DNA of 64,000 nt from Bradyrhizobium sp. AZCC 2176 (GTDB lineage Bacteria; Pseudomonadota; Alphaproteobacteria; Rhizobiales; Xanthobacteraceae): the NCBI RefSeq assembly GCF_036924645.1, contig NZ_JAZHRX010000001.1:4491501-4555500 (forward strand). The letters run 5' to 3'. The stretch's first letter is position 1. Every line of letters starts with the position of its first letter. The translations under genes and the position numbers were made by a program. Shown piece after piece: positions 35,376 through 44,029 of the stretch. The notes beneath the pieces were generated by a model that ran no database searches, was not told the origin of the DNA, and saw only the letters and a list, made by a program, of their open reading frames with translations.

Positions 35376-36128
35376 CTACACTCGCTCCAGCACAACCATC
35401 ATCCGAAATGCCAGATGCTTTCGGAAAATAGCGGGCACCATGTTCTCGAATGCCAGCGTCGGGCTTACCAGTGCCGCTGGAATCAATGACCATTTCTGAA
35501 ATCCGCCGCTCATCGGATAGGCAATCAGGCTGTGCCAGTCCACACTTCGGACGCGCAACGATGGAATCGTCTGTTCGACACGCTGGCGCGCCGGCGTGGT
35601 GGCAAACAGCAGCGAGGGAATTGCCTGATTGGAATCGAACGGGTCTCGATTGGGGTTGATCGTTACCGGCGCGAATGGGTCGACGTTCATGTCTACGGGC
35701 TCTTCGTGAAAGCGATCGTAGAATCTTTGCGCCAGCGTTGTCATGGCCGGTTCGATCATCACGAGTCGTCCGCCGGGCCGCAATACGCGCGACGCTTCCT
35801 CGAGGAATTCGATCGGGCGCTCGAGATGATGCATGACGTCGAGCATGACCACGCCGGCAAAAAAACAGTTCTGGAATGGAAGTTGGTGAGCGTCGGCGAC
35901 CACGTCGATACCCGGAAAGGACTGGATATCGGCGGAGACGACGTCGGGATGAGTTTCCTTGATGTGGGCGGTGCCGCCGCCAATGTCGAGGACGGCGCCT
36001 TCGGGACAGTTTTCGAAAAGCTGCCGATGGTAGTCCTGGTAGATGAGCCTGAGCGCTTTCTTGCGCTCCCACAGTTCTCGATGGGTGATCTGGCGTTGGC
36101 TCAAACCGATCGCGTTCGTTGTGGTCAT
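35376..36128 (-). CDS. SAM-dependent methyltransferase (class I)
   Basis: Methyltransferase of 250 residues. SAM-binding motif I VLDIGGGTAHIKE, motif II-like DIQSFPGIDVVADAHQLPF, and the post-motif VVMLDVMHHLERPIEFLEEA and VLRPGGRLVMIEPA are all clear and place it with UbiE/Ubi-type or polysaccharide O-methyltransferases. The ATG at 36128 is chosen (SAM motif then at about residue 44); another at 36173 overlaps the fusion gene. It lies 11 bp after the fusion gene stop and two bases before the membrane-protein gene, so all three are one transcript. Substrate unknown; a glycan or its lipid carrier is likely from context. Confidence 0.78.
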   Translation of the reverse strand: MTTTNAIGLSQRQITHRELWERKKALRLIYQDYHRQLFENCPEGAVLDIGGGTAHIKETHPDVVSADIQSFPGIDVVADAHQLPFQNCFFAGVVMLDVMHHLERPIEFLEEASRVLRPGGRLVMIEPAMTTLAQRFYDRFHEEPVDMNVDPFAPVTINPNRDPFDSNQAIPSLLFATTPARQRVEQTIPSLRVRSVDWHSLIAYPMSGGFQKWSLIPAALVSPTLAFENMVPAIFRKHLAFRMMVVLERV

Positions 36129-36139
36129 GGGCTTGCCGA

Positions 36140-37603
36140 TCAAACGGCTTTGAGTTTGCGATAGGCGAACCACACCATTTTCAACAGCAGCCAGCCGTCT
36201 CGAAATCGCGATATCTGGGTTTCGCCGAAGGTACGCGCCTTGTAGTGGATCGGTATCTCGATGATCTTGAGATTTTGCTTGGCTGCGCCGAAGATCAGAT
36301 CGAAATCGCCGAACGGGTCGAAATTGCCGAAATAGTCGCGCTCCCGCGCCAGCACCTCGTAATCCTTTCGCAACAGAACCTTGGTGCCGCAGAGTGTGTC
36401 CGTCAGCCGCGTATTCACCAGATAACTGAACATGTAGGCAAAGCAGCGGTTGGCGGCGAAATTAAGCGGCCGCATCGCCTCGTTTTCCATGGGGTAGATC
36501 AGGCGGGTTCCGTTGACGAATTCGGCCTTTCCGCTCTCGATGATCGCATGATACTTCGGAAGCATTTCCGGGGGCATCGTCAGGTCGGCATCCAGAATCA
36601 TCAGCACGTCGCCGCTCGCGGCGGCAAAGCCCTTGCGGACCGCGTCTCCTTTGCCCTTGCCCTCCTGCTTCATGACCTTGATATCCCAGCTATCCCTGTA
36701 GGCATCGCGTACCCGCTCGCACTCCTCAAAAGTGCCGTCGCTGGAATTCCCCTCGACGAACAGAATTTCCTGGCTCGCTGCAAATCTCGGCATTCGCAGT
36801 ACAGCGTTTTCGATATTTCCCTTCTCGTTGCGGCAGGGGATGATGATGCTCACCGATAGTTTCCGATCCGGAAACGGCAGCACCGGACGTCCGACGATAT
36901 AGGTTCGCAAGCACAGTTTTCTGATGCCCGGCAGCGGCGCTACGAACCGGTTGATGAACGGACCAAGTCCGAACCATCGCCGCGGCAGCAATTGTCTTTG
37001 CTCCTGATTGATCACCTCGAAATCCGCAAGGTCCATGAGATTCAGAAAGTCAGTGGTGGCGATGAAATTGATTCTCGGTTGCTTGCTGCGCAAACGCAGC
37101 AGTTCGGCAAATTTCAGGATCGGCTCCCACAGATGGGAGTAATAGGCGATGATGATCCGCGTGGAGGGCGTGCACAAATGGTGCACTTGTCGCAAGGTGC
37201 CGTCGATGTCCTCGAACATGCCGATGGTGTCGGCGATCACGATGTAATCGAAGGGGCCCTCGATCCCGGCCAGCGTCGCCGGATCTTCAACGTCGCCCAT
37301 GACGAAGTGCAGATGGGGGAACGCCTCGCGCGTCTTGGCGATGGTCCTGGCGCTGAAATCAATGCCGACTCCGTAGGAGGGCTCCAGCGCCGCGAGCAGA
37401 CGCGCGGTGCCGCAGCCCAGTTCCAGAACCCGCTTGCCGGGCGGGATGAGAAATCGCATGAACTTGCGATCGTCCTCGTGATAGGCGGCATTGAACTTGC
37501 GCCAGCGCTCCAGGTCGTCGAGATTAGTGTCGACGTGTTCGAGTAATTCCAGTTTTCGCGGGCTGTTCAGCTGTAGCGGAACGGCAGATTGCGCTAGATT
37601 CAT
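36140..37603 (-). CDS. Methyltransferase-glycosyltransferase (GT2) fusion
   Basis: A 487-residue protein with two domains. Residues about 30-200 are a class I methyltransferase (VLELGCGTARLLAALEPSYG, FVMGDVEDPATLAG, FDYIVIADTIGMFEDIDG). Residues about 250-487 are a GT2 transferase of the dolichol-phosphate-mannose-synthase type: SVSIIIPCRNEKGNIENA, EILFVEGNSSDGTFEECERV, KGDAVRKGFAAASGDVLMILDADL with the DxD metal site. No membrane helix pair is seen at the C-terminus. It could methylate a polyprenyl-linked sugar and add the next one. GAGG precedes the ATG at 37603; an ATG 30 bases upstream has no ribosome-binding site. Sits in the middle of the bracketed four-gene set. Confidence 0.82.
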   Translation of the reverse strand: MNLAQSAVPLQLNSPRKLELLEHVDTNLDDLERWRKFNAAYHEDDRKFMRFLIPPGKRVLELGCGTARLLAALEPSYGVGIDFSARTIAKTREAFPHLHFVMGDVEDPATLAGIEGPFDYIVIADTIGMFEDIDGTLRQVHHLCTPSTRIIIAYYSHLWEPILKFAELLRLRSKQPRINFIATTDFLNLMDLADFEVINQEQRQLLPRRWFGLGPFINRFVAPLPGIRKLCLRTYIVGRPVLPFPDRKLSVSIIIPCRNEKGNIENAVLRMPRFAASQEILFVEGNSSDGTFEECERVRDAYRDSWDIKVMKQEGKGKGDAVRKGFAAASGDVLMILDADLTMPPEMLPKYHAIIESGKAEFVNGTRLIYPMENEAMRPLNFAANRCFAYMFSYLVNTRLTDTLCGTKVLLRKDYEVLARERDYFGNFDPFGDFDLIFGAAKQNLKIIEIPIHYKARTFGETQISRFRDGWLLLKMVWFAYRKLKAV

Positions 37604-37770
37604 TGCCGCCTCAGATGGGGGACTTGCGTCCATATTGATCGATCAGTCAAAATGCGGGGCGTGGCTTACGCTTCGGATTTTACCGTGACTTAGACCAATC
37701 TTGTAGACTGAACCGGCTTCGAACCGCAACCACAGGTGTGGCGGGTCTTCGTGACCAACATTTGCGGCGA

Positions 37771-38613
37771 TCAGCCTACGCGCGCGATGACATTTACGCT
37801 TTCACCGCTGGCAACCAGTCCCTGCAACTCCTTGGCAGCGGATGGCAGCCGCTGAAGAGTCCGTTCATTGTAAAACGAGTAGCCATTAGGAATGAAGTAA
37901 GAAAGAAGCTGGTCCAGCGATGCACCCCGCTCCTCTAGCACATAGGGTGCCAGTTCCATCACGAAGATTGGGCGCGTATCGTGAAGCAACGAAGCCGCGC
38001 CTTGCAGCACGTCACATTCAAAGCCGTCCACGTCAAGTTTAACCAGCTGAACCTTGCGATCGGTACGCTCCGCCAGAATGCTATCGAGGCTCCGCGCCTT
38101 TGCCGAATTCGTCTGCATTTCGCGGCCTAGGTGCTTGGCGTGCAGTCCAGCTTCTGCTGCGAGCGGCCAACTTGAATAAATTGCGTCTGGAACGGAAGTC
38201 CCGTCGGCGGCGGTCAGGAAGCAATGGAACGCTTCCACGCGGGAGGCAAGCGACGGATTGAGGTCGAGGTTGCGTCGAAGCTTGCGGAATGCAAATTCGG
38301 TCGGCTCAAACGCCATTACCCGTCCCTTGGGACCAACGAGATTGGCCAAGCGCAATGTATGCGCCCCGATATTGGCTCCGATATCGAGCACAAGAGAGGA
38401 CGGCTCGGTCAATTTGCTCAAAGCGATTGCGGTGCTGCGCTCGAAAATTCCGCCGAGATAAATGGCAAAATCTATTCCCTGTGAGAGGTCCAGATCATAG
38501 GTAATGCCGCCCCTGACCACGATCTGCCGATCGGTTCGCCCCAGCAGCGTGCGCCCGGCATGAACTGCATGATAGATCATGCGGGCAGCACCGATTTTGT
38601 GGGCGGTCTTCAT
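37771..38613 (-). CDS. FkbM-family methyltransferase
   Basis: FkbM-type SAM methyltransferase of 280 residues. Typical VLDIGANIGAHTLRLANLVG, VMAFEPTEFAFRKLRRNL, LVKLDVDGFECDVLQGAA and PIFVMELAPYVLE are present. Family members often O-methylate sugars or glycan ends. The ATG at 38613 is chosen; the longer frame to 38790 would reach into the decayed caspase copy and includes non-family sequence. First gene of the bracketed set, followed by the fusion gene after a 167-bp gap. Confidence 0.82.
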   Translation of the reverse strand: MKTAHKIGAARMIYHAVHAGRTLLGRTDRQIVVRGGITYDLDLSQGIDFAIYLGGIFERSTAIALSKLTEPSSLVLDIGANIGAHTLRLANLVGPKGRVMAFEPTEFAFRKLRRNLDLNPSLASRVEAFHCFLTAADGTSVPDAIYSSWPLAAEAGLHAKHLGREMQTNSAKARSLDSILAERTDRKVQLVKLDVDGFECDVLQGAASLLHDTRPIFVMELAPYVLEERGASLDQLLSYFIPNGYSFYNERTLQRLPSAAKELQGLVASGESVNVIARVG

Positions 38614-38689
38614 CAATGTGTTCCAGCAGGTGGGTCGGCGAAGAGCTATGCCTAGCCGATGAGCGATTCCGTGTAAATTGAAGAGCGGT

Positions 38690-39369
38690 CCCTCCCCAGC
38701 AGCGACGAATTCGACCACGGCACCTGCTTGCCGTTGGTGGCCAAGCCGATCCAGCTTCGATGCCGCGGGCCGGTCCGGCGGACGCAACATTCGGCGCTAT
38801 CGGGTTGTTGCGGCAGGCGTCGAGGATCAGGAGGTCGGTGCGGACCTGATCGTATCCATGTCCATCATCGTGTCTGTCATGCCATTATCGGCCTGAAACC
38901 TGGTATCGATCGGCACCAGGTAATTGCGGCCATCGACCGGAATGCCGTGGCCCACCGCGAACTGCGACCGCGCCGCTTCGCACAGGAAGTCGCGGATCGC
39001 GGCCCGATGCGCAGCGCGTCGTTGAAAATCGGCGGTCGCGATGTCGTACTCGCCCTTGTCGTAACCGGCTGAGCCGCGGAGATTGTAGGCGGCGACACTG
39101 GGCTGCGGCCGGATCGCTTCGCTGGCGTCCGCGATCACCTGCGTGTAGTTGCCCTTCTTGTTCGAGCTGACCGCCCGCCAGAAGTAAATCGACGCCAGCT
39201 TCTCGCCGGAGAACACTTTCAGCGCGATGCTCTTGTTGCGGGCATTGATCTGCTGGTCGGTCGGCGTCGTATCGGCTGTGCAGAGCGGACCGAGTTGGTT
39301 GCGCGATTGGGTGGGCGAAGGCGCCGACCACAGCGCGGCGGCGAGCAGGGTAAGGTCAGGATCGCGCAT
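38690..39369 (-). pseudogene. Decayed duplicate of the TPR-caspase-like gene
   Basis: Fragments match the intact gene at 30688 in the same order. The N-terminal part (RNQLGPLCTADTTPTDQQIN, IALKVFSGEKLASIYFWRAV and the first TPRs) matches 32070-32439; then an internal loss of about 815 bp removes the rest of the TPRs and linker; then pieces matching the catalytic domain (IRDFLCEAARSQFAV, YLVPIDTRFQADNGMTD) and, after another loss of about 200 bp, the 3' end (matching SNSSLLGEV, at 38693-38742). The DACRNN coding is still visible but out of frame. The longest remaining frame is 180 residues (38827-39369). Confidence 0.85.
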
Positions 39370-39535
39370 CAGGTCCCGTTGATTGCCGGCCGCAGTGGTG
39401 GATACCGCTTTGTTGCCCCCGGCTGGACGGGTTCACGGGTAGATGTCCGGCGTTGTCGGGCTTGGGCTCGGCATTTCCCCGTTGGGCAGATGGTGGTAGG
39501 ATATACCGGTCATCCGAATCTGCCCACCGGTACTT
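39364..39535. promoter_or_regulatory. Duplicated promoter segment, copy 2, with interrupted palindrome
   Basis: Second copy of the segment at 32440-32620. It holds a cleaner palindrome: GGGCAGAT (39484-39491) and ATCTGCCC (39518-39525), with inner GGAT/ATCC pairs. It lies between the decayed caspase copy and the methyltransferase ATG at 39566, so it probably serves as a divergent promoter. Confidence 0.55.
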
Positions 39536-39565
39536 CCCAAACCCCCTTTCGGAATTTCTGGCCTG

Positions 39566-40921
39566 ATGAAGAACGACCAGATCCTCAGCCAGATAACGGA
39601 GTTCTGCCGCCAGGCCGACATGGCGGAGAGCACGTTTGGCCGCCGGGCCGTCAATGACGGCAAGCTGGTGCACCGGCTGCGCGAGGGCAAGCGCATCACC
39701 ATCGACACGCTGGATCGCATCCAGGCCTATATCGCGGCGTCCACACCGGGCGGGGTGCCGCCGCCACGCGGCCTCGAAGTGCCGCCCGAAAAGCGCGACC
39801 CCAGAGGCAATTTCCGCTTTTTCGAGAACCGCCAGAAATACCTGCTGTTCGTCCATACCTGCAGCGAAAAGCGGGTAATTGCCGAGCGGGTGGCATTGGA
39901 GCTTTCCAGCCTGCACCCGCGCCCGCCGGCGCTTCGGGTATTCGACGCCGGCGTCGGTGACGGCACGGTGCTGGCGCGGGTGATGCGCTCGATGCACGGC
40001 CGCTTTCCCCACATGCCGTTCTATATCGCCGGCAAGGAATTGAGCCTGGAGGACGTCCGCCTGACGCTCGACAAGGTGCCCGACCGACTGTTCGAGCACC
40101 CGGCGACCGTCTTCGTCCTCACCAACATGTACTACGCCGAGGCACCCTGGCTGACCCCGGCTTCGCCCTCCGCGGCCGCGGGCATGATCTGGCATGAGGT
40201 CGCCTTGCGAGGGGCCTCGTCCGGCGAATTCGAGGCCCAGATCGCCGAATTGGGTCCGTTTCTGGAACAAAACTGGCGAGCCAATATCAGCCCCAAATCG
40301 GGCATGCCGACCTATGAACGGCCCGTGGCACTGGTCGTGTACCGGGAGGACCACCGGTTCCTGCTTGATTCGATCATCCCCCGGGCGGGCCGGACCGAGG
40401 CCAATTTCGACCTTGTGATCGCTTCCCAGCCCTATCGGGCCAAATCCTCTGTGAATTTCCGCGCCAAGCGGATTATTGCGCCATTGGCCCGGAGTTTGCG
40501 GGCAGGGGGCCGTTTGATTGGAATTCACTCCCACGGGCAGGATCCGGGCCTGGAAATCATCCAGTCGGTGTGGCCGGGAGAAAATCCTTTCGCCGTGAGC
40601 CGTCATGAGCTATTGCGCGCCGTGAAATACGAGCTGGGATCGGCCGGGCGCGACCTTAACTTTAATGCCTACGCCGATAACCGTTCCATCTTCCGTTATG
40701 ATATGGAAGCGCTGCCCAACGAGGTCACCGGCCAGATCGGAACCTCGACGGCCTTTGCAGCGTGGAATGCGGCGGTGTATGTCGCCCAGATCGAAGACGA
40801 CCGGTTGACGGAAATGACAGAAAACAGCCGAACCCTCGATGCCACCAGGGAGGTTCTGCGCAAGCATAATGGGCTTTGGTTTTACGACGAATCCTACGTC
40901 ATTTCGCGCCGTCGCGACTGA
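39566..40921 (+). CDS. SAM-dependent methyltransferase-like protein with N-terminal HTH-like segment
   Basis: A 451-residue protein. Residues 1-60 (ILSQITEFCRQADMAESTFG) look like a small helix-turn-helix or LacI/regulator-type head. Residues 115-350 resemble a class I methyltransferase: LRVFDAGVGDGTVLARVM as motif I, FYIAGKELSLEDVRL, and later IIAPLARSLRAGGRLIGIHSHG as the post-motif. The C-terminal 80 residues are not assigned. It is followed by metK after 60 bp, then ahcY, all in one direction, so it may be a dedicated consumer of SAM or a regulator of that pathway. Its upstream segment is the second copy of the caspase-gene promoter. Confidence 0.7.
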   Translation: MKNDQILSQITEFCRQADMAESTFGRRAVNDGKLVHRLREGKRITIDTLDRIQAYIAASTPGGVPPPRGLEVPPEKRDPRGNFRFFENRQKYLLFVHTCSEKRVIAERVALELSSLHPRPPALRVFDAGVGDGTVLARVMRSMHGRFPHMPFYIAGKELSLEDVRLTLDKVPDRLFEHPATVFVLTNMYYAEAPWLTPASPSAAAGMIWHEVALRGASSGEFEAQIAELGPFLEQNWRANISPKSGMPTYERPVALVVYREDHRFLLDSIIPRAGRTEANFDLVIASQPYRAKSSVNFRAKRIIAPLARSLRAGGRLIGIHSHGQDPGLEIIQSVWPGENPFAVSRHELLRAVKYELGSAGRDLNFNAYADNRSIFRYDMEALPNEVTGQIGTSTAFAAWNAAVYVAQIEDDRLTEMTENSRTLDATREVLRKHNGLWFYDESYVISRRRD

Positions 40922-40981
40922 CATTCCAGGAACACATTCAGAAACAAACGTCGGAGTTCGACGAAAAGAGGGGTCTGCTTG

Positions 40982-42175
40982 ATGCGCGCGTCTTACCTGT
41001 TCACCAGCGAGTCGGTCTCGGAGGGTCATCCCGATAAGGTCTGCGACCGAATTTCCGACGAGATCGTCGACCTGTTCTACCGGGAAGGGCCGAAGGCGGG
41101 CATCGATCCCTGGCAGATCCGTGCGGCCTGTGAAACGCTTGCCACCACCAACAAGGTGGTGATCGCCGGCGAAACCCGCGGCCCCGAATCGGTCACCAAT
41201 GAGCAGATCGAGAACACCGTGCGCGAGGCGATCAAGGATATCGGCTACGAGCAGGAGGGTTTTCACTGGAAGACCGCCGACATCGAAATTCTGCTGCACC
41301 CGCAGTCCGCTGACATCGCGCAGGGCGTCGACGCCAAGCAGCCCAGCAATCAGGAAGAGGGCGCGGGCGACCAGGGCATCATGTTCGGTTACGCCACCAA
41401 CGAGACGCCCGACTTGATGCCGGCGCCAATCTTCTACGCCCACAAGATTTTGCGGCTGATTTCCGAAGCCCGCCACTCCGGCCGCGAGAAGGTGCTGGGT
41501 CCGGACTCCAAGAGCCAGGTCACTGTGCAGTACGAGAACGGTAAGCCGGTCGGCGTCCGCGAGATCGTGGTCTCGCACCAGCATCTGGTGGAGGATCTGA
41601 CCTCCAATCAGATCCGCGACATCGTCGAGCCCTATGTGCGCGAGGCGCTGCCGAAGGAGTGGATCAACGGCAAGACCATCTGGCACATCAATCCGACCGG
41701 CAAGTTCTACATTGGCGGTCCCGATGGCGACTCCGGCCTCACCGGCCGCAAGATCATTGTCGATACCTATGGTGGCGCGGCCCCGCATGGCGGTGGCGCA
41801 TTCTCCGGCAAGGATCCGACCAAGGTCGACCGTTCCGCGGCCTATGCCGCGCGCTATGTCGCCAAGAACATCGTTGCGGCCGGTCTCGCCGACCGCTGCA
41901 CGCTGCAGCTTGCTTACGCGATCGGCGTGGCTCGTCCGCTGTCGATCTATATCGATACCCACGGCACCGGAAAGGTGTCGGAGGACGAACTCGAGAAGGC
42001 CGCTGCGCGGGCGATGGATTTGACGCCGCGCGGCATCCGCAGCCATCTCGATCTCAATCGGCCGATTTACGCGCGCACGGCGGCCTACGGTCATTTCGGC
42101 CGCACGCCGGACAATGAAGGCGGCTTCTCCTGGGAGAAGACCGATCTGGTCGAGCCGCTCAAGCGCGCGGTCTGA
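40982..42175 (+). CDS. metK: S-adenosylmethionine synthetase
   Basis: Makes SAM from methionine and ATP. The 397-residue length is typical. Signatures: [35 protein letters not shown] (ATP site) and [19 protein letters not shown] (P-loop-like). The ATG at 40982 is preceded by AGAGGGG; the frame could be extended to a TTG three bases upstream but has no reason to be. The 60-bp leader from the methyltransferase gene has no room for a SAM riboswitch. It feeds SAM to the many methyltransferases in this window. Confidence 0.97.
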   Translation: MRASYLFTSESVSEGHPDKVCDRISDEIVDLFYREGPKAGIDPWQIRAACETLATTNKVVIAGETRGPESVTNEQIENTVREAIKDIGYEQEGFHWKTADIEILLHPQSADIAQGVDAKQPSNQEEGAGDQGIMFGYATNETPDLMPAPIFYAHKILRLISEARHSGREKVLGPDSKSQVTVQYENGKPVGVREIVVSHQHLVEDLTSNQIRDIVEPYVREALPKEWINGKTIWHINPTGKFYIGGPDGDSGLTGRKIIVDTYGGAAPHGGGAFSGKDPTKVDRSAAYAARYVAKNIVAAGLADRCTLQLAYAIGVARPLSIYIDTHGTGKVSEDELEKAAARAMDLTPRGIRSHLDLNRPIYARTAAYGHFGRTPDNEGGFSWEKTDLVEPLKRAV

Positions 42176-42451
42176 TCCTTTCTTGCCTCTCCCCGCTTGC
42201 GGGGGGAGGTCGCCGCGCCTTCGCGGCGGGTGAGGGGAGTTTCCGCACACGTCGCTGTTTGGATTTCGCGGCAGCAGCCCCTCACCCATAGCCGATGCTT
42301 CGCATCGGCGTTCTGAAGCAAAGAGCGGCGGCCAAAAGGCCGCCGTTGCCTCTCCCCGCAAGAGCGGGACGAGGGAGATCAACGTCACAATGCGTGCAGC
42401 TTCGGCCTGTACGGATACGTCGCCCGAATTCATCGTGTTAGGAAAAACGAC
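42176..42451. repeat. Palindrome-rich region between metK and ahcY
   Basis: Contains CCCCGCTTGCGGGG, CCGCGCCTTCGCGGCGG, CGATGCTTCGCATCG, and a long GGCGGCCAAAAGGCCGCC, all within about 180 bp, with CCTCTCCCCGC and its relative repeated at both ends. This has the form of multicopy intergenic elements and includes likely transcription-stopping hairpins after metK. No gene, and no SAH-riboswitch pattern that I can recognise. Confidence 0.6.
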
Positions 42452-43885
42452 ATGACCACCGCCGCTGCCAAGAAGCCCGCCTTCACCGATTACATCGTCA
42501 AGGACATCTCGCTCGCCGAGTTCGGCCGCAAGGAAATCTCGCTGGCCGAGACCGAAATGCCGGGCCTGATCGCAACGCGCGAGGAATACGGCCCGAAGCA
42601 GCCGTTGAAGGGCGCCCGCATTGCCGGCTCCCTGCACATGACAATCCAGACCGCGGTCCTGATCGAGACGCTGGCAGCACTTGGCGCCGATATCCGCTGG
42701 GTGTCCTGCAACATCTATTCGACGCAGGACCATGCGGCAGCCGCGATCGCGGCCGCCGGCATTCCGGTGTTCGCCGTGAAGGGCGAAACGCTCGCCGAAT
42801 ACTGGGACTACACCGCAAAGCTGTTCGACTGGCATGGCGGCGGCACGCCCAACATGATCCTCGATGACGGCGGCGATGCCACCATGCTGGTGCATGCCGG
42901 CTACCGCGCCGAGCAGGGCGACACCGCCTTCCTCGACAAGCCGACGTCGGAGGAAGAGGAAATCTTCTATGCGCTCGTCAAGCGCCTCCTGAAGGAGAAG
43001 CCGAAGGGGTACTTCGCCGAGATCGCCAGGAACATCAAAGGCGTCTCGGAGGAGACCACGACGGGCGTGCACCGCCTCTACGATATGGCGAACAAGGGCA
43101 CGCTGCTGTTTCCTGCCATCAACGTCAACGACAGCGTCACCAAGTCGAAGTTCGACAACCTCTATGGCTGCCGTGAATCGCTGGTCGACGGCATCCGCCG
43201 CGGCACCGACGTGATGATGTCCGGCAAGACCGCGATGGTCGCTGGCTTCGGCGACGTCGGCAAGGGTTCGGCCGCTTCGCTGCGCCAGGCCGGCTGCCGC
43301 GTCATGGTTTCCGAAGTCGATCCGATCTGCGCGCTGCAGGCGGCGATGGAAGGCTATGAAGTCACGACGATGGAAGACGCCGCACCCCGCGCCGACATCT
43401 TCGTCACCGCGACCGGCAACAAGGACATCATCACCATCGACCACATGCGCGCGATGAAGGATCGCGCCATCGTCTGCAACATCGGCCACTTCGACAACGA
43501 GATCCAGATCGCCGGTCTCCGTAACCTGAAGTGGACCAACATCAAGCCGCAGGTCGACGAGATCGAATTCCCCGACAAGCACCGCATCATCCTGTTGTCG
43601 GAAGGCCGCCTCGTGAACCTCGGCAACGCCATGGGCCATCCGTCCTTCGTGATGTCGGCGTCGTTCACCAACCAGACGCTGGCGCAGATCGAGCTCTGGG
43701 CCAACAACAAGGACGGCAAGTACGAGAAGAAGGTCTACGTGCTGCCGAAGACGTTGGACGAGAAGGTTGCGCGCCTGCATCTCGCCAAGATCGGCGTCAA
43801 GCTGACCGAGCTGCGCAAGGACCAGGCCGACTATATCGGCGTCAAGCCGGAAGGCCCGTTCAAGTCGGATCATTACCGGTATTGA
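42452..43885 (+). CDS. ahcY: Adenosylhomocysteinase
   Basis: Hydrolyses S-adenosylhomocysteine to adenosine and homocysteine, using bound NAD. The 477-residue protein has the bacterial insertion near residue 150. Signatures: [29 protein letters not shown], the NAD Rossmann motif [16 protein letters not shown], and C-terminal [20 protein letters not shown] with the substrate-closing lysine and tyrosine (DHYRY end). With metK and the methyltransferase it completes the SAM cycle in one direction. Confidence 0.97.
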   Translation: MTTAAAKKPAFTDYIVKDISLAEFGRKEISLAETEMPGLIATREEYGPKQPLKGARIAGSLHMTIQTAVLIETLAALGADIRWVSCNIYSTQDHAAAAIAAAGIPVFAVKGETLAEYWDYTAKLFDWHGGGTPNMILDDGGDATMLVHAGYRAEQGDTAFLDKPTSEEEEIFYALVKRLLKEKPKGYFAEIARNIKGVSEETTTGVHRLYDMANKGTLLFPAINVNDSVTKSKFDNLYGCRESLVDGIRRGTDVMMSGKTAMVAGFGDVGKGSAASLRQAGCRVMVSEVDPICALQAAMEGYEVTTMEDAAPRADIFVTATGNKDIITIDHMRAMKDRAIVCNIGHFDNEIQIAGLRNLKWTNIKPQVDEIEFPDKHRIILLSEGRLVNLGNAMGHPSFVMSASFTNQTLAQIELWANNKDGKYEKKVYVLPKTLDEKVARLHLAKIGVKLTELRKDQADYIGVKPEGPFKSDHYRY

Positions 43886-43897
43886 TGGTCCCGACTT

Positions 43898-43970
43898 CGT
43901 CATTGCCGGGCTTGACCCGGCAATCCATCTTGCGAAGATGATGGATACGCGGGTCAAGCCCGCGTATGAC
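43898..43970. repeat. REP-like palindromic element, copy B
   Basis: 73 bp related to the element at 13843-13934: CGTCATTGCCGGGCTTGACCCGGC, ATCCAT, GATGGAT, GCGGGTCAAGCCCGC, ATGAC. It starts 12 bp after the ahcY stop and may serve as its terminator. Confidence 0.75.
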
Positions 43971-44029
43971 AAGTTGTACGGGTGATGCGCCGGTGTCCGT
44001 CCTGGTCCGGCTCGCCCTCGGAGACCACG

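Noticed and set aside
35374..36072. N-terminal extension of the large membrane protein
   Set aside because: This part overlaps the methyltransferase gene in another frame and has no membrane or family features; the ATG at 35373 follows the methyltransferase stop.
40922..40981. SAM riboswitch before metK
   Set aside because: The leader is only 60 bp and shows no pseudoknot or stem pattern of a SAM-II or SAM/SAH class.
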